Positions 45,070-55,197 of a stretch of DNA of 64,000 bases are shown here, in pieces. Within the stretch, counting starts at the first letter, position 1, and each line of letters starts with the position of its first letter. Source of the DNA: Maribacter caenipelagi (GTDB taxonomy: Bacteria; Bacteroidota; Bacteroidia; Flavobacteriales; Flavobacteriaceae). The notes under the pieces were generated by a model. The model did not search any database. It was not told where the DNA came from and worked only from the letters and a program-made list of their open reading frames with translations. Both the position numbers and the translations under genes were made by a program. The DNA lies in contig NZ_SNZW01000017.1 in NCBI RefSeq assembly GCF_004364175.1, positions 310,001-374,000 of the forward strand. Direction: 5' to 3'.

Positions 45070-45678
45070 TTATTTGTTACTTGCGTATCTTTTTGATACT
45101 TCATCCCAGTTAATGATATTGAAGAATGCCTCAATATAATCTGGTCTCTTGTTTTGGTAATTTAGGTAATATGCATGTTCCCAAACGTCTAAACCTAATA
45201 TTGGTTGACCTCCACATTCAACGCCTGGCATTAATGGATTATCTTGATTTGGTGTAGAACATACTTCTACTTTACCGCCTTCATGAACACATAACCATGC
45301 CCAACCAGATCCGAATCTTGTACCTGCCGCAGTTGAAAACTTATTTTTGAATTCTTCGAAAGAACCAAAAGCACTATCAATTGCAGAAGCTAATTCGCCA
45401 CTTGGCTTTCCACCACCGCTTGGTGATAAGATTGTCCAGAATAATGAGTGATTGTAAAATCCGCCACCGTTATTTCTAACAGCACCATTACTCATATCTA
45501 AACCAGTTAAAATATCTTCTATAGACTTCCCTTCTAAGTCAGTACCTTCTATAGCAGCATTTAATTTAGTTGTATATCCGTTATGATGTTTTGTATGATG
45601 TATTTCCATTGTCCTTGCATCGATATGAGGCTCAAGAGCATCATAGGCGTAAGGCAATTTTGGTAGTTCAAAAGCCAT
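45070..45678 (-). CDS. sodA: Superoxide dismutase [Mn/Fe]
   Basis: A 202-residue Fe/Mn superoxide dismutase. Metal ligands: His in TKHHNGY, His in NHSLFW, Asp and His in LDVWEHAYY. The outer-sphere Gln lies in NQDNPLM, in the C-terminal half, which is the Mn-type position. It dismutates superoxide in the cytoplasm. A perfect -7 element TAACTTTG is on the minus strand at 45722-45715, 37 bp upstream of the start. Confidence 0.96.
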   Translation of the reverse strand: MAFELPKLPYAYDALEPHIDARTMEIHHTKHHNGYTTKLNAAIEGTDLEGKSIEDILTGLDMSNGAVRNNGGGFYNHSLFWTILSPSGGGKPSGELASAIDSAFGSFEEFKNKFSTAAGTRFGSGWAWLCVHEGGKVEVCSTPNQDNPLMPGVECGGQPILGLDVWEHAYYLNYQNKRPDYIEAFFNIINWDEVSKRYASNK

Positions 45679-45797
45679 AATTTATGTGTTTTTAGATTAA
45701 TATTAATTGTATTCCAAAGTTACGGATTTTAACATTTATATTCATGTAATAATTTGTTAAGAACTGTACAGGAATCCTTAATTTGCAGTAAAAATCA

Positions 45798-48700
45798 GTG
45801 TCTAGTAATTCTTTTACCATATACAATGCTTCTGCCGGATCTGGCAAAACCTATGCTCTTGCTAAGGTTTACCTGAAAATTATACTTGCTTCGCCGCAGA
45901 ATTTCAGAAAAATATTGGCTATCACATTTACCAATAAAGCGGTAAATGAGATGAAGCATAGAATATTGAACAGTTTGTTCGAATTTTCTAAAACTATATC
46001 TATAGAAGATGCCAATCCGTTATTTAATGATATCGTAAACGAAACCAATTACACCTTTGAAGAACTACCTGCATTAAGTAAACTTCGCTTAAAGCAAATT
46101 CTTCACAACTATGCCTTTTTTGACATTTCTACTATTGACAAGTTTACCCACAGACTTATAAGAACTTTCGCGAAAGATTTAAAGATCCCTCAGAATTTCG
46201 AGGTTGTTCTTGATGTAGATCTTCTTTTACAAGAAGCTGTTGAGCGTGTTATCAGTAAAGCCGGCGAAGATCCTGAGTTTACTAAAGTGCTTTTAGATTT
46301 TGCCATTGAAAAAATCGAAGATGACCGTAGTTGGGATATTGGGTTTGACCTTTTAAAAATCGGTAAACTGATATTCGATGAAAACAACGCCGAACATTTA
46401 AAACATTTACAAAAAATAGAATTAGGCGATTTTCTAAAGCTTCAAAGTCATCTTAAAAAAGAAACCAAAAATCTAGAAAAAAGAATTGTAGAACTTGCTA
46501 CTGCAGCTCTTGATGTTATTACTTCATCTGGATTGGACTTCAAAGATTTCCCTAGAGAAACCTTACCAAACCACTTCAAAAAAATAGTAGCTGGTAACTT
46601 TACACCTACTCAACTATATAATAACAAACTAGAGGATAATTTAATTGAGGGTAAAATAGTCAAAGCCACCGTTAAAAATGCACCAGCAGAATTAGCACCT
46701 CAATTACTTCATCATTATCAAGCTATAAAACAGCTCATTTATAAAAGGGGATTGTATGCTAACATCAATAGAAACATTATTCCCTTTGCGTTATTAAATG
46801 CAATACAAAAAGAACTGAAGATTATTCAAGAAGAAAAAGACCAATTGTCTATTTCTGAATTCAACACCTTAATTGCAAAAGAGGTTAAAGACCAACCTGC
46901 ACCTTTTATTTATGAGCGACTTGGAGAAAAGTATCGTCATTATTTTATCGACGAATTTCAAGATACTTCGCAAATGCAATGGGAAAATCTTATTCCATTA
47001 ATTGGTAGTGCCATGGAGGGTGAAGATGAATTGGGCAGTACCGGGTCTTTATTTTTGGTAGGTGACCCAAAACAAGCTATTTATAGATGGCGTGGTGGTA
47101 AAGCTGAACAATTTCTTGAGTTGGCAACACACGAAACACACCCATTTACAATTCAATCAGATCTGGTTACGCTGCCAAAGAACTACAGAAGTTATGCAGA
47201 AATCATCAACTTCAATAACAACTTTTTTCAAAGTATTAGTCCGTTTTTAGAGAATGACATTTATCAAGAATTCTTTAAAATTGGTAACACACAAGAAACC
47301 AATCAGAAAGAAGGTGGCTACGTAAACATTTCATTATTAGAAGAAGATACCGATGAGGAGTATGCGGCAAACACTTTGGCAACTATTCAACGATGTTTAA
47401 GCCAAGGGTATACCTATAGCGACATCTGTATTATTATAAGAAAGAAAAAGCATGGTCTTCTACTGGCAGATTTTTTAATGCAGCACGAAATTCCTGTAGT
47501 TTCTTCAGATTCTTTATTACTAAGTGAAAGTGCCAAAGCTATTTTCTTGGTACAACTGATAAGGCATATGGTTCAACCTACTGAACTAGAGATTCAATAT
47601 GAGATTTTAAATTTTTTATCGGAAGGCAAAAATGACAAGCATTCCTATATCTATGAGAATTTAGGAAAGCTTAATACACACTTGTTAGAAACATATGGTT
47701 TTGATGCCTCTAAACTAAGACAAGCTTCAGTTTTCGACGGATTGGCGTATGCTATAAAAACCTTTGATCTTATACCAACTTCAGATGCCCACCTATCTGC
47801 ATTTATGGATCTAGTTTTTGATGTAGAGCAAAAATATGGCTCAGACATGCAGTCCTTTGTAGACTATTGGGACAAGAAAGGAAATTCGGCGAGCATTAGC
47901 ACACCCGAAAATATGGAATCGGTACAGATCATGACCATTCATAAATCTAAAGGGTTGGAGTTTCCGGTTGTAATTTTCCCTTATGCCAATTCAAATGTGT
48001 TCGAAGAGATCGACCCAAAATTATGGCTTCCGGTAAACAAAAATGAATTTCTTGGCTTTTCCGAAGTACTTATTAATAAAAAGCAAGAAGTTCAAGAATA
48101 CGGTGAAATTGAATCGCTACTTTATGAAATTGACCACCAAAAATTACAGCTCGATGCTTTCAACCTATTATATGTAGTACTTACTAGAGCGGTGAATGCC
48201 CTGTTTATTATTAGCGCCAACAAACTCGATAAAAAAGGAGAACACAATACCAATAGTTATTCTGGACTATTCATTCATTTCTTAAAGAGCACCGGTGAAT
48301 ATCAACAAGATAAACTAACGTACGACTTTGGTAAATTAATACCACAAACGTCTAAAAAACAAACCAGTACAGACCAGCTTTCTATACCTTATATATATAC
48401 CAATATAAATAGGCCCGATTTTAAGATACTTGCATTAGCCGGAACGTTATGGGACGAAGGCTTAGATGTTGCCATTAATCAAGGTAATGTTATACATTAT
48501 ATATTAGGTGCGATTTTTACAACAGCCGATTTAGATAGAGCCGTACAAATGGCGCTGCAAAAAGGATTGATAAAAGAGCAAGATGTAAACGGGATAAAGG
48601 AAATTGTAAAAAAGGTCATCTTTCATAAAGATTTGACGCAATTTTACCAAAATGATATCGAAGTACTAAATGAACGCGACCTATTGATGGCAGATGGCAC

Positions 48701-48893
48701 GGTACAAAGACCAGATAGGGTGGTTATAAAAAACAATCACGCTACCATTATAGATTATAAGACTGGTGAACAAAACCCAAAATACCATCATCAAATAAAT
48801 ACATATGCCCAGAGTTTTTCAAATATGGGCTATACCATAGACCATAAGATCATTGTCTATATTAATACTGAAATAGAACTAGATTATATATAA
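45798..48893 (+). CDS. addA: AddA-type helicase-nuclease (UvrD/RecB family)
   Basis: A 1031-residue superfamily 1 helicase with Walker A ASAGSGKT (11-18), motif II YFIDEFQDTS, motif III VGDPKQAIYRWRGG, motif VI LLYVVLTRAVN, and a C-terminal PD-(D/E)xK nuclease block (IIDYKTGEQ near residue 995). With AddB it resects double-strand breaks for RecA. The start is a GTG at 45798. A weak promoter TTAATTTG is at 45778-45785. The partner AddB lies 2.7 kb downstream, not adjacent. Confidence 0.93.
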   Translation: MSSNSFTIYNASAGSGKTYALAKVYLKIILASPQNFRKILAITFTNKAVNEMKHRILNSLFEFSKTISIEDANPLFNDIVNETNYTFEELPALSKLRLKQILHNYAFFDISTIDKFTHRLIRTFAKDLKIPQNFEVVLDVDLLLQEAVERVISKAGEDPEFTKVLLDFAIEKIEDDRSWDIGFDLLKIGKLIFDENNAEHLKHLQKIELGDFLKLQSHLKKETKNLEKRIVELATAALDVITSSGLDFKDFPRETLPNHFKKIVAGNFTPTQLYNNKLEDNLIEGKIVKATVKNAPAELAPQLLHHYQAIKQLIYKRGLYANINRNIIPFALLNAIQKELKIIQEEKDQLSISEFNTLIAKEVKDQPAPFIYERLGEKYRHYFIDEFQDTSQMQWENLIPLIGSAMEGEDELGSTGSLFLVGDPKQAIYRWRGGKAEQFLELATHETHPFTIQSDLVTLPKNYRSYAEIINFNNNFFQSISPFLENDIYQEFFKIGNTQETNQKEGGYVNISLLEEDTDEEYAANTLATIQRCLSQGYTYSDICIIIRKKKHGLLLADFLMQHEIPVVSSDSLLLSESAKAIFLVQLIRHMVQPTELEIQYEILNFLSEGKNDKHSYIYENLGKLNTHLLETYGFDASKLRQASVFDGLAYAIKTFDLIPTSDAHLSAFMDLVFDVEQKYGSDMQSFVDYWDKKGNSASISTPENMESVQIMTIHKSKGLEFPVVIFPYANSNVFEEIDPKLWLPVNKNEFLGFSEVLINKKQEVQEYGEIESLLYEIDHQKLQLDAFNLLYVVLTRAVNALFIISANKLDKKGEHNTNSYSGLFIHFLKSTGEYQQDKLTYDFGKLIPQTSKKQTSTDQLSIPYIYTNINRPDFKILALAGTLWDEGLDVAINQGNVIHYILGAIFTTADLDRAVQMALQKGLIKEQDVNGIKEIVKKVIFHKDLTQFYQNDIEVLNERDLLMADGTVQRPDRVVIKNNHATIIDYKTGEQNPKYHHQINTYAQSFSNMGYTIDHKIIVYINTEIELDYI

Positions 48894-48899
48894 AGGAAT

Positions 48900-50093
48900 A
48901 TGTACGGAAAAATTAAAGAACATTTACAGCAAGAAATTGAAAACATCAAAAATGACGGACTCTTTAAGGAGGAAAGGATCATTGTTTCTCCGCAAGATGC
49001 TGTCATTAAAATCAACACCGGGCAAGAGGTGATCAATTTTTGTGCGAATAATTATTTAGGGCTTTCATCTCACCCAGATGTTATACAGGCGGCAAAAGAT
49101 ACTATGGATTCGCATGGTTTCGGTATGTCTTCTGTTCGGTTCATTTGTGGCACCCAAGATATACATAAGACATTAGAAGAAAAGATCGCTCACTTCTACG
49201 GTACAGAAGACACCATACTATATGCCGCTGCCTTTGATGCCAATGGCGGAGTGTTCGAACCTTTGCTAAATGCAGAGGATGCCATTATTTCTGATTCTTT
49301 AAACCATGCTTCAATAATTGACGGTGTGCGTTTGTGTAAAGCAAAGCGCTACCGTTACGCCAATAGCGACATGCAAGATTTAGAGGCTCAGCTAATTAAA
49401 GCGAATGAAGACGGCGCTCGATTTAAGATTATTGTTACCGACGGAGTGTTCTCTATGGATGGAATTGTAGCTCCTCTAGATAAAATTTGTGATTTAGCCG
49501 ATAAGTATGATGCTTTGGTTATGATAGATGAATGCCATGCCACCGGATTTATAGGTGAAAAAGGAAAAGGCACCTTAGAAGAAAAAGGTGTTATGGGCAG
49601 AATAGATATTATTACCGGTACACTTGGTAAAGCATTAGGTGGCGCCATGGGCGGTTACACAACTGGCAAAAAAGAAATTATCACATTACTGAGACAACGC
49701 TCTAGACCTTATTTGTTCTCTAACTCTTTAGCACCTGCTATAGTAGGTGCGTCTATTAAAGTGTTCGATATGTTAGAAAACGATACTTCGTTACGAGATA
49801 AATTGCAGGAAAATACTGCATACTTCAAAAAAGGCATTAAAAATGCAGGTTTCGACATTGTTGACGGAGATTCAGCTATTGTGCCCGTAATGCTATATGA
49901 TGCCAAACTTTCACAAGATATGGCCAATATGTTATTGGAAAGAGGAATTTATGTCATTGGTTTTTTCTACCCAGTAGTTCCAAAAAATAAGGCTCGCATT
50001 AGGGTACAACTATCTGCAGCACACACGAAAGAGCATTTAGATGCTGCTATAAAAGCTTTTACAGAGGTCGGAAAAGAATTAAAAATCGTTTAA
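48900..50093 (+). CDS. kbl: Glycine C-acetyltransferase (2-amino-3-ketobutyrate CoA ligase)
   Basis: A 397-residue alpha-oxoamine synthase. It has the PLP-binding Lys in [13 protein letters not shown] and the conserved DECHATGF. Length and the start [17 protein letters not shown] match Kbl. It converts 2-amino-3-ketobutyrate and CoA to glycine and acetyl-CoA in threonine degradation. It starts 6 bp after addA; the operon partner threonine dehydrogenase is not next to it. 8-Amino-7-oxononanoate synthase is the nearest alternative fold. Confidence 0.94.
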   Translation: MYGKIKEHLQQEIENIKNDGLFKEERIIVSPQDAVIKINTGQEVINFCANNYLGLSSHPDVIQAAKDTMDSHGFGMSSVRFICGTQDIHKTLEEKIAHFYGTEDTILYAAAFDANGGVFEPLLNAEDAIISDSLNHASIIDGVRLCKAKRYRYANSDMQDLEAQLIKANEDGARFKIIVTDGVFSMDGIVAPLDKICDLADKYDALVMIDECHATGFIGEKGKGTLEEKGVMGRIDIITGTLGKALGGAMGGYTTGKKEIITLLRQRSRPYLFSNSLAPAIVGASIKVFDMLENDTSLRDKLQENTAYFKKGIKNAGFDIVDGDSAIVPVMLYDAKLSQDMANMLLERGIYVIGFFYPVVPKNKARIRVQLSAAHTKEHLDAAIKAFTEVGKELKIV

Positions 50094-50140
50094 ATGCAGT
50101 ATTTAATCTATTAAATGCGCTAAAAAAAATAGGAAATTGA

Positions 50141-50172
50141 TTTTGTTAATAATATTTAACAAGTTACATTTG
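50141..50172 (+). promoter_or_regulatory. Bacteroidota-type promoter of ompA-like gene
   Basis: A -33 element TTTTG (50141-50145), 19-base spacer, then -7 element TACATTTG (50165-50172), both consensus. It lies 34 bp before the start codon of the OmpA-like gene, as expected for a strongly expressed outer-membrane protein. Confidence 0.75.
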
Positions 50173-50206
50173 CAGCTAATAAACACTTAAACTTAAAATT
50201 TAATAC

Positions 50207-51550
50207 ATGAAACATCTTAGCAAATTATTGGCAGTTGCCCTACTTGTAGTAGGTATCAACAGCATACAAGCGCAAGACGAGAATAACCCTTGGCAAGTGC
50301 AATTTGGGGTTAATGCCATTGACGTATATCCAACTTCGGATGTAAGTTCTTTCGGTAACGAATTCTTTAATGTGAACGATCACTGGAACATTTTACCTTC
50401 TATCTCTTACGTAGGAGTATCTAAGTCAATAGGAGATGGTTTCTCTGTTGGTGCTAGAGGTTCTCTTAACAAGATTAGCAAATTAGGTGATACTAGCGTT
50501 GACGATCTTTCTCACTACGCTATAGATGGTACAATAAAATACGATCTTATCAAAAGACAAACTGTTCTTGATCCTTTCGTAGAAATCGGTGGTGGTTATA
50601 CTTGGGTTGATGAAATCGGTGCTGGTACTGCAAATGGTGGTATTGGTCTTAATATCTGGTTTTCTGAAAACTTAGGTCTTACTTTACAATCTTCTTACAA
50701 GCATGCTTTCGAAGATTACGGAGTTACACATTTCCAACACTTAGCTGGTATCTCAGTTAAATTTGGTGGTACTGATACTGACGGTGATGGTATCTATGAT
50801 AAAGACGATGCTTGTCCAGAAGTTGCTGGTCTTGAAGCATTCAACGGTTGTCCTGATTCTGACGGCGATGGTATCGAAGACAGCAAAGATGCTTGTCCTA
50901 ACGAAGCTGGCTCTAAAGAAATGAACGGTTGCCCAGATGCTGACGGTGACGGTGTTGCTGATAAAGATGATGCTTGTCCTAACGAAGCTGGTCTTCCTGC
51001 TTTAGCTGGTTGTCCTGATGCTGATGGCGATGGTGTTGCTGATAAAGATGACGCTTGTCCTTCTGAAGCTGGTCCTGCTGAAAACAAAGGTTGTCCTTGG
51101 GCTGATAAAGACGGTGACGGTGTACTTGATAAAGATGATCAATGTCCGGATGTTGCTGGTACAGTAGCTAACGCTGGTTGTCCTGAAGTAACTGAAGAAG
51201 TTCAAAAACAATTGAACGATTACGCTAGAACTATCTTATTTGATACTGGTAAATCTTCTATCAAAGCTGAGTCTACTTCTGTAATGGTTGACATTATCAC
51301 AATCCTTAAAGAATATCCTAACGCTAAGTTTACTGTTGAAGGTCATACTGACAGCGTAGGTAGCGAAAAATTAAACCAAAGCCTTTCTGAGTCAAGAGCT
51401 CTTTCTGTAAAAGAATTCTTAGTAGACAAAGGAATCGAAGAGTTTAGATTATCTGCTGTAGGTTACGGTGAGTCTAAGCCAATGGCTACAAACAATACAA
51501 GAGCTGGTAGAGCTCAAAACAGAAGGGTAGAAATCAACTTAGTAAAATAA
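50207..51550 (+). CDS. OmpA family outer-membrane protein with thrombospondin type 3 repeats
   Basis: A 447-residue protein: signal peptide (about 1-22, ending IQAQ), an N-terminal beta-barrel (about 25-190), five calcium-binding TSP3-like repeats (DxDGDGxxDxxDxCP, about 191-325), and a C-terminal OmpA peptidoglycan-binding domain (about 340-447) with [23 protein letters not shown]. It anchors the outer membrane to peptidoglycan. Codon use is strongly biased (many GCT, GGT, CCT), typical of highly expressed genes. It has its own promoter and terminator. Confidence 0.95.
   Translation: MKHLSKLLAVALLVVGINSIQAQDENNPWQVQFGVNAIDVYPTSDVSSFGNEFFNVNDHWNILPSISYVGVSKSIGDGFSVGARGSLNKISKLGDTSVDDLSHYAIDGTIKYDLIKRQTVLDPFVEIGGGYTWVDEIGAGTANGGIGLNIWFSENLGLTLQSSYKHAFEDYGVTHFQHLAGISVKFGGTDTDGDGIYDKDDACPEVAGLEAFNGCPDSDGDGIEDSKDACPNEAGSKEMNGCPDADGDGVADKDDACPNEAGLPALAGCPDADGDGVADKDDACPSEAGPAENKGCPWADKDGDGVLDKDDQCPDVAGTVANAGCPEVTEEVQKQLNDYARTILFDTGKSSIKAESTSVMVDIITILKEYPNAKFTVEGHTDSVGSEKLNQSLSESRALSVKEFLVDKGIEEFRLSAVGYGESKPMATNNTRAGRAQNRRVEINLVK
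50773..51190 (+). repeat. Array of five TSP3-type coding repeats
   Basis: Five related units of about 75-90 bp encode DxDGDGxxDxxDxCP motifs within the OmpA-like gene. Units 3 and 4 are closely similar at the DNA level (both encode [17 protein letters not shown]), so unit number could change by recombination. Confidence 0.85.
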
Positions 51551-51581
51551 GTTTATAAAAACCTAAGTGTTTTAATAACTA

Positions 51582-51610
51582 AAAGTCCCGCAATATTGCG
51601 GGGCTTTTTT
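51582..51610 (+). terminator. Intrinsic terminator after ompA-like gene
   Basis: Arms AAAGTCCCGCAAT (51582-51594) and ATTGCGGGGCTTT (51595-51607), with one G-T pair, continue into Ts to 51610. It separates the highly expressed ompA-like gene from addB, whose start lies 14 bp further. Confidence 0.9.
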
Positions 51611-51623
51611 ATTTTTACACTAT

Positions 51624-54368
51624 ATGCAGAGCTTTATACAAGATGTAGTACTAGACGTTTTAAAAAATAACCCAGATACCGGTAAAGTAGTTTTTATTCT
51701 ACCTAGTAAACGTGCGGGTGTATTTCTTAAAAAAATACTATCACAATCACTTACCCAAACCGTACTTGCCCCTGAAATCTATAGTATAGAAGATTTCATT
51801 GAAAAGGTTTCTAACCTTGTCACCGCAAATACGACCACACAATTATTTGAACTCTATAATGCCTATTTAAAAGTGGGCGATTATGATAAGGAATCTTTTG
51901 ATTCTTTTTTAAAATGGGGACAAATACTATTACAAGATTTTAACGAAGTAGACCGTTACTTAGTTGACGCATCAACCCTATACCAAAATGTTGCCGCTAT
52001 TCAAGAGGTCAACCACTGGTCATTGAATCCTGATAATTCTGAAATGATTGAAAACTACCTTCACTTCTGGAGGTATTTAGAAGACATCTACAATCAATTT
52101 AATAACCGATTATTAGAACAAGGACTTGGTCACCAAGGACTCATCTATAAAACCTCGGTAACAGAATTACCAAACTATCTTGAAAAAACGAATAAAAAAC
52201 ATATTTTTCTTGGCTTTAATGCCTTAAACACTGCAGAGAGTATACTTATACAGACTATTCTTGAGAAAACAGATGCTAAAATCTATTGGGATATCGACCC
52301 TTACTTTTTGCAAGATAATATTCATGATGCCGGTTTCTTTATAAGAAACTATCAAAGCACATGGAATGTGCTGAAGGGAAAACCTCTTGCAGGACTTACC
52401 AATTATTACAACACCGAAAAGCATATTGAAATTATTGGGGTGCCTAAAAATATCTCTCAAGTTAATTATGTGGGCGATTTACTGTACAAGATACAGAATG
52501 ACTCTCCAGATGCATTACGTAATGCCGCCATTGTACTTGGTAATGAAGAATTACTAAATCCGTTATTAAATTCAATTCCCGATAATATACCCGCTACCAA
52601 TATTACCATGGGTCAAAAGTTGGCATCAACTACATTGGCCAGTTTTTTTACCAACCTTATTGAGTTTCACGAACAAAAGACTGAAAAAGGATGGTTCTAC
52701 AAGCACTTATTGAATCTTTTGACACATTCATACGCCGTGCTGTTATTTGACGCAAATGAAGTCTCTACAGACAGTTTAATATCTAAGATCAAAACAAATA
52801 ACTGGTCATATATTACCAATGCACAAATTCGTCAACTTTTACCAGAAAATGCAGCGATCAACTTACTGTTCGAAGATGTAAAGAATAAGCCGAATCGACT
52901 TATAGATAATTTTTTGGCTCTTATTGAAGCCATAAGAGTTATTGACGTAGTAAAAGAAAATTCTCTTTTGTTAGAGCAGCTTTATAAATTCTTTACACTC
53001 TTCAATCAGCTAAAGGATCTTTGTAACAGCTTTGCATACATTAACAATCTTAAAAGTTTAAAACATCTATTTTCACAGCTATTAAGCTCAGAAACTTTAG
53101 ATTTTCAAGGAAATCCCATAGAAGGCATCCAGATTATGGGAATGCTAGAAAGTCGGTTGTTAGATTTTGAAACTATTATTATCACCTCTGTCAACGAAGG
53201 GGTTTTGCCTTCTGGTAAATCTAATAATTCGTTTATTCCCTACGACCTAAAAATCAAAAACGGTTTACCGACATACAAAGAGAAAGATGCTGTTTATACG
53301 TATCACTTCTATCGTTTATTACAACGTGCCAAAAATGTATATATATTATACAATACTGAGCCAGATGCATTGGAAGGCGGCGAGCGAAGTCGATTGATTA
53401 CTCAGTTGTTGACCGATGACAATAGAAGTGATATTAAATTAATTATAGCAACACCTACTATACAACCTATTACCAAAGAAATTGAACAGGTTGAAAAAAC
53501 AAGATCGCTTATTACCCTTATTCGAGACAAAGCCAGAAAAGGTTTTTCACCTAGTTCGTTAAGTAATTATATTAGAAACCCTATTGATTTCTATAAACAG
53601 AACTTATTAAATATTAACGAGGTATTACAGGTAGAAGAAACCTTGGCACCGAATACATTTGGTACCATTGTTCATGATAGTTTAGAGGAATTGTACACCC
53701 CTTTAATTGGCAAACCTCTTACGGCAGAACTACTAAATGGAATCCGAAAAGGAATACCTACCATTGTAGCTCAGAATTTTGAGAAGACCTACAAAGAAGG
53801 AAATATTAGTTCTGGTAAAAACTATATTTCTTTTCATGTTATCTTAAAGTATATACAGACCTTCATTGATGCCGAAGTAACCGCTTTAAAAGACCATACG
53901 ATTAAAATTATTGCACTAGAACAAAATTTGTCTGTACCTCTAGTGATTGCCGGATTAGATTTTCCTATAATCCTTAAAGGAAAATTAGACAGGGTAGACG
54001 AATTTGATGGCATTACCCGCATCATCGATTACAAAACAGGAAAAGTGGAACGCCGTAATGTAGAAATTGTAGATTGGGATATCTTGACCGACGAATATCA
54101 ATACAGCAAGGCATTTCAATTACTGTGTTATGCATTGATGTTCTTCAAAACCCATCCCGCACAAAACCTATCTATACAAGCCGGTATTATATCATTGAAG
54201 AACTTTGCAGAAGGCACTTTGCTTTTCGCACAAAAAGAATCTGCCCGAGCAACCAGTAAAAATCACATCATAAATAATGAAGTCATTTCTGATTTCGAGC
54301 AGATACTTGGTCAACTAATTACAGAAATCTGTAATGCTGATATTCCGTTTACCGAAAAAGAAGTGTAA
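51624..54368 (+). CDS. addB: AddB-type PD-(D/E)xK nuclease
   Basis: A 914-residue protein with an inactivated helicase-like N-terminal half (KVVFILPSKRAGVFLKK) and a C-terminal PD-(D/E)xK nuclease with IIDYKTGKVE (about residue 805). Partner of AddA in double-strand break resection. I see no clear four-cysteine iron-sulfur cluster of the kind in Bacillus AddB. It begins directly after the ompA terminator, so it needs its own promoter or read-through. Confidence 0.88.
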   Translation: MQSFIQDVVLDVLKNNPDTGKVVFILPSKRAGVFLKKILSQSLTQTVLAPEIYSIEDFIEKVSNLVTANTTTQLFELYNAYLKVGDYDKESFDSFLKWGQILLQDFNEVDRYLVDASTLYQNVAAIQEVNHWSLNPDNSEMIENYLHFWRYLEDIYNQFNNRLLEQGLGHQGLIYKTSVTELPNYLEKTNKKHIFLGFNALNTAESILIQTILEKTDAKIYWDIDPYFLQDNIHDAGFFIRNYQSTWNVLKGKPLAGLTNYYNTEKHIEIIGVPKNISQVNYVGDLLYKIQNDSPDALRNAAIVLGNEELLNPLLNSIPDNIPATNITMGQKLASTTLASFFTNLIEFHEQKTEKGWFYKHLLNLLTHSYAVLLFDANEVSTDSLISKIKTNNWSYITNAQIRQLLPENAAINLLFEDVKNKPNRLIDNFLALIEAIRVIDVVKENSLLLEQLYKFFTLFNQLKDLCNSFAYINNLKSLKHLFSQLLSSETLDFQGNPIEGIQIMGMLESRLLDFETIIITSVNEGVLPSGKSNNSFIPYDLKIKNGLPTYKEKDAVYTYHFYRLLQRAKNVYILYNTEPDALEGGERSRLITQLLTDDNRSDIKLIIATPTIQPITKEIEQVEKTRSLITLIRDKARKGFSPSSLSNYIRNPIDFYKQNLLNINEVLQVEETLAPNTFGTIVHDSLEELYTPLIGKPLTAELLNGIRKGIPTIVAQNFEKTYKEGNISSGKNYISFHVILKYIQTFIDAEVTALKDHTIKIIALEQNLSVPLVIAGLDFPIILKGKLDRVDEFDGITRIIDYKTGKVERRNVEIVDWDILTDEYQYSKAFQLLCYALMFFKTHPAQNLSIQAGIISLKNFAEGTLLFAQKESARATSKNHIINNEVISDFEQILGQLITEICNADIPFTEKEV

Positions 54369-54370
54369 TA

Positions 54371-55081
54371 CTACTTCTTATCTGGTCTTGTTGGCCTTAC
54401 CTCAATTTTGCTAGGTAAGGTTCTTTCGTTCATTTGTAATAAGTCTAATACCAATTCACCAATATCTTCCGGTTGAATTTTCCATGCATCTTTTTCATCT
54501 GGCTCGTTGTTATTAAAATGTGTTGAAACAGAACCTGGCATTATGGTAGATACTTTAATACCATACTGTCTTAAATCTAACATTGCAGCCTGAGTAAAAC
54601 CAACCACTCCGAATTTAGAAGCATTATACCCTGCGCCTTTTGCAAAGAAATTTGTACCCGCTAAACTCGCTAATGTTATATAATACCCTTCTGACTTCTT
54701 TAAAGCCTCTACAGATGCTTTTAAGGTATGAAAAGCCCCATTTAGGTTAGTATCGATCATTTGATGCCAATCTTCATCTGTCATTTCATCGATAGGTGCA
54801 AAATTACCAACTCCGGCATTTGCCAAAACTACATCTACTTGCCCCCATTTTTCCATTATTTTAGAAACGGCATTCTTCTCGTCAGCCATTTTAGCCACAT
54901 CAGACACAATTCCTAAAACCGCATCGTTGTTAAAATCTTTTAAGGCCTTATCTACACTTTCTTGAGATCTACCACTAACGGCAACTCTCATTCCCTGATT
55001 CAATAATGTTTGTGCTACTGCAAACCCAATACCCTTAGTGCCTCCTGTAATGTAGGCTACTTTATTTTTCAAATCTTTCAT
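54371..55081 (-). CDS. Short-chain dehydrogenase/reductase
   Basis: A 236-residue classical SDR: TGGTKGIG (12-19), NAGVGN, catalytic Ser in TLASLAG, YNASK and MPGSVSTHFNN. It resembles 3-oxoacyl-ACP reductase-like or sugar-type SDRs; the substrate is not determined. It is convergent with addB, with a 2-bp gap, and divergent from the MFS transporter gene 116 bp away. Confidence 0.85.
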   Translation of the reverse strand: MKDLKNKVAYITGGTKGIGFAVAQTLLNQGMRVAVSGRSQESVDKALKDFNNDAVLGIVSDVAKMADEKNAVSKIMEKWGQVDVVLANAGVGNFAPIDEMTDEDWHQMIDTNLNGAFHTLKASVEALKKSEGYYITLASLAGTNFFAKGAGYNASKFGVVGFTQAAMLDLRQYGIKVSTIMPGSVSTHFNNNEPDEKDAWKIQPEDIGELVLDLLQMNERTLPSKIEVRPTRPDKK

Positions 55082-55197
55082 CGTTCAATTTTTATAATTA
55101 TCACAAGTTACCAATTCTTTGATTTTTTTGTTGTCCATTAAGATTAAGATTTAACGGTTTTCATTCATTATATTTAACATCAACTTAATACTCAATA

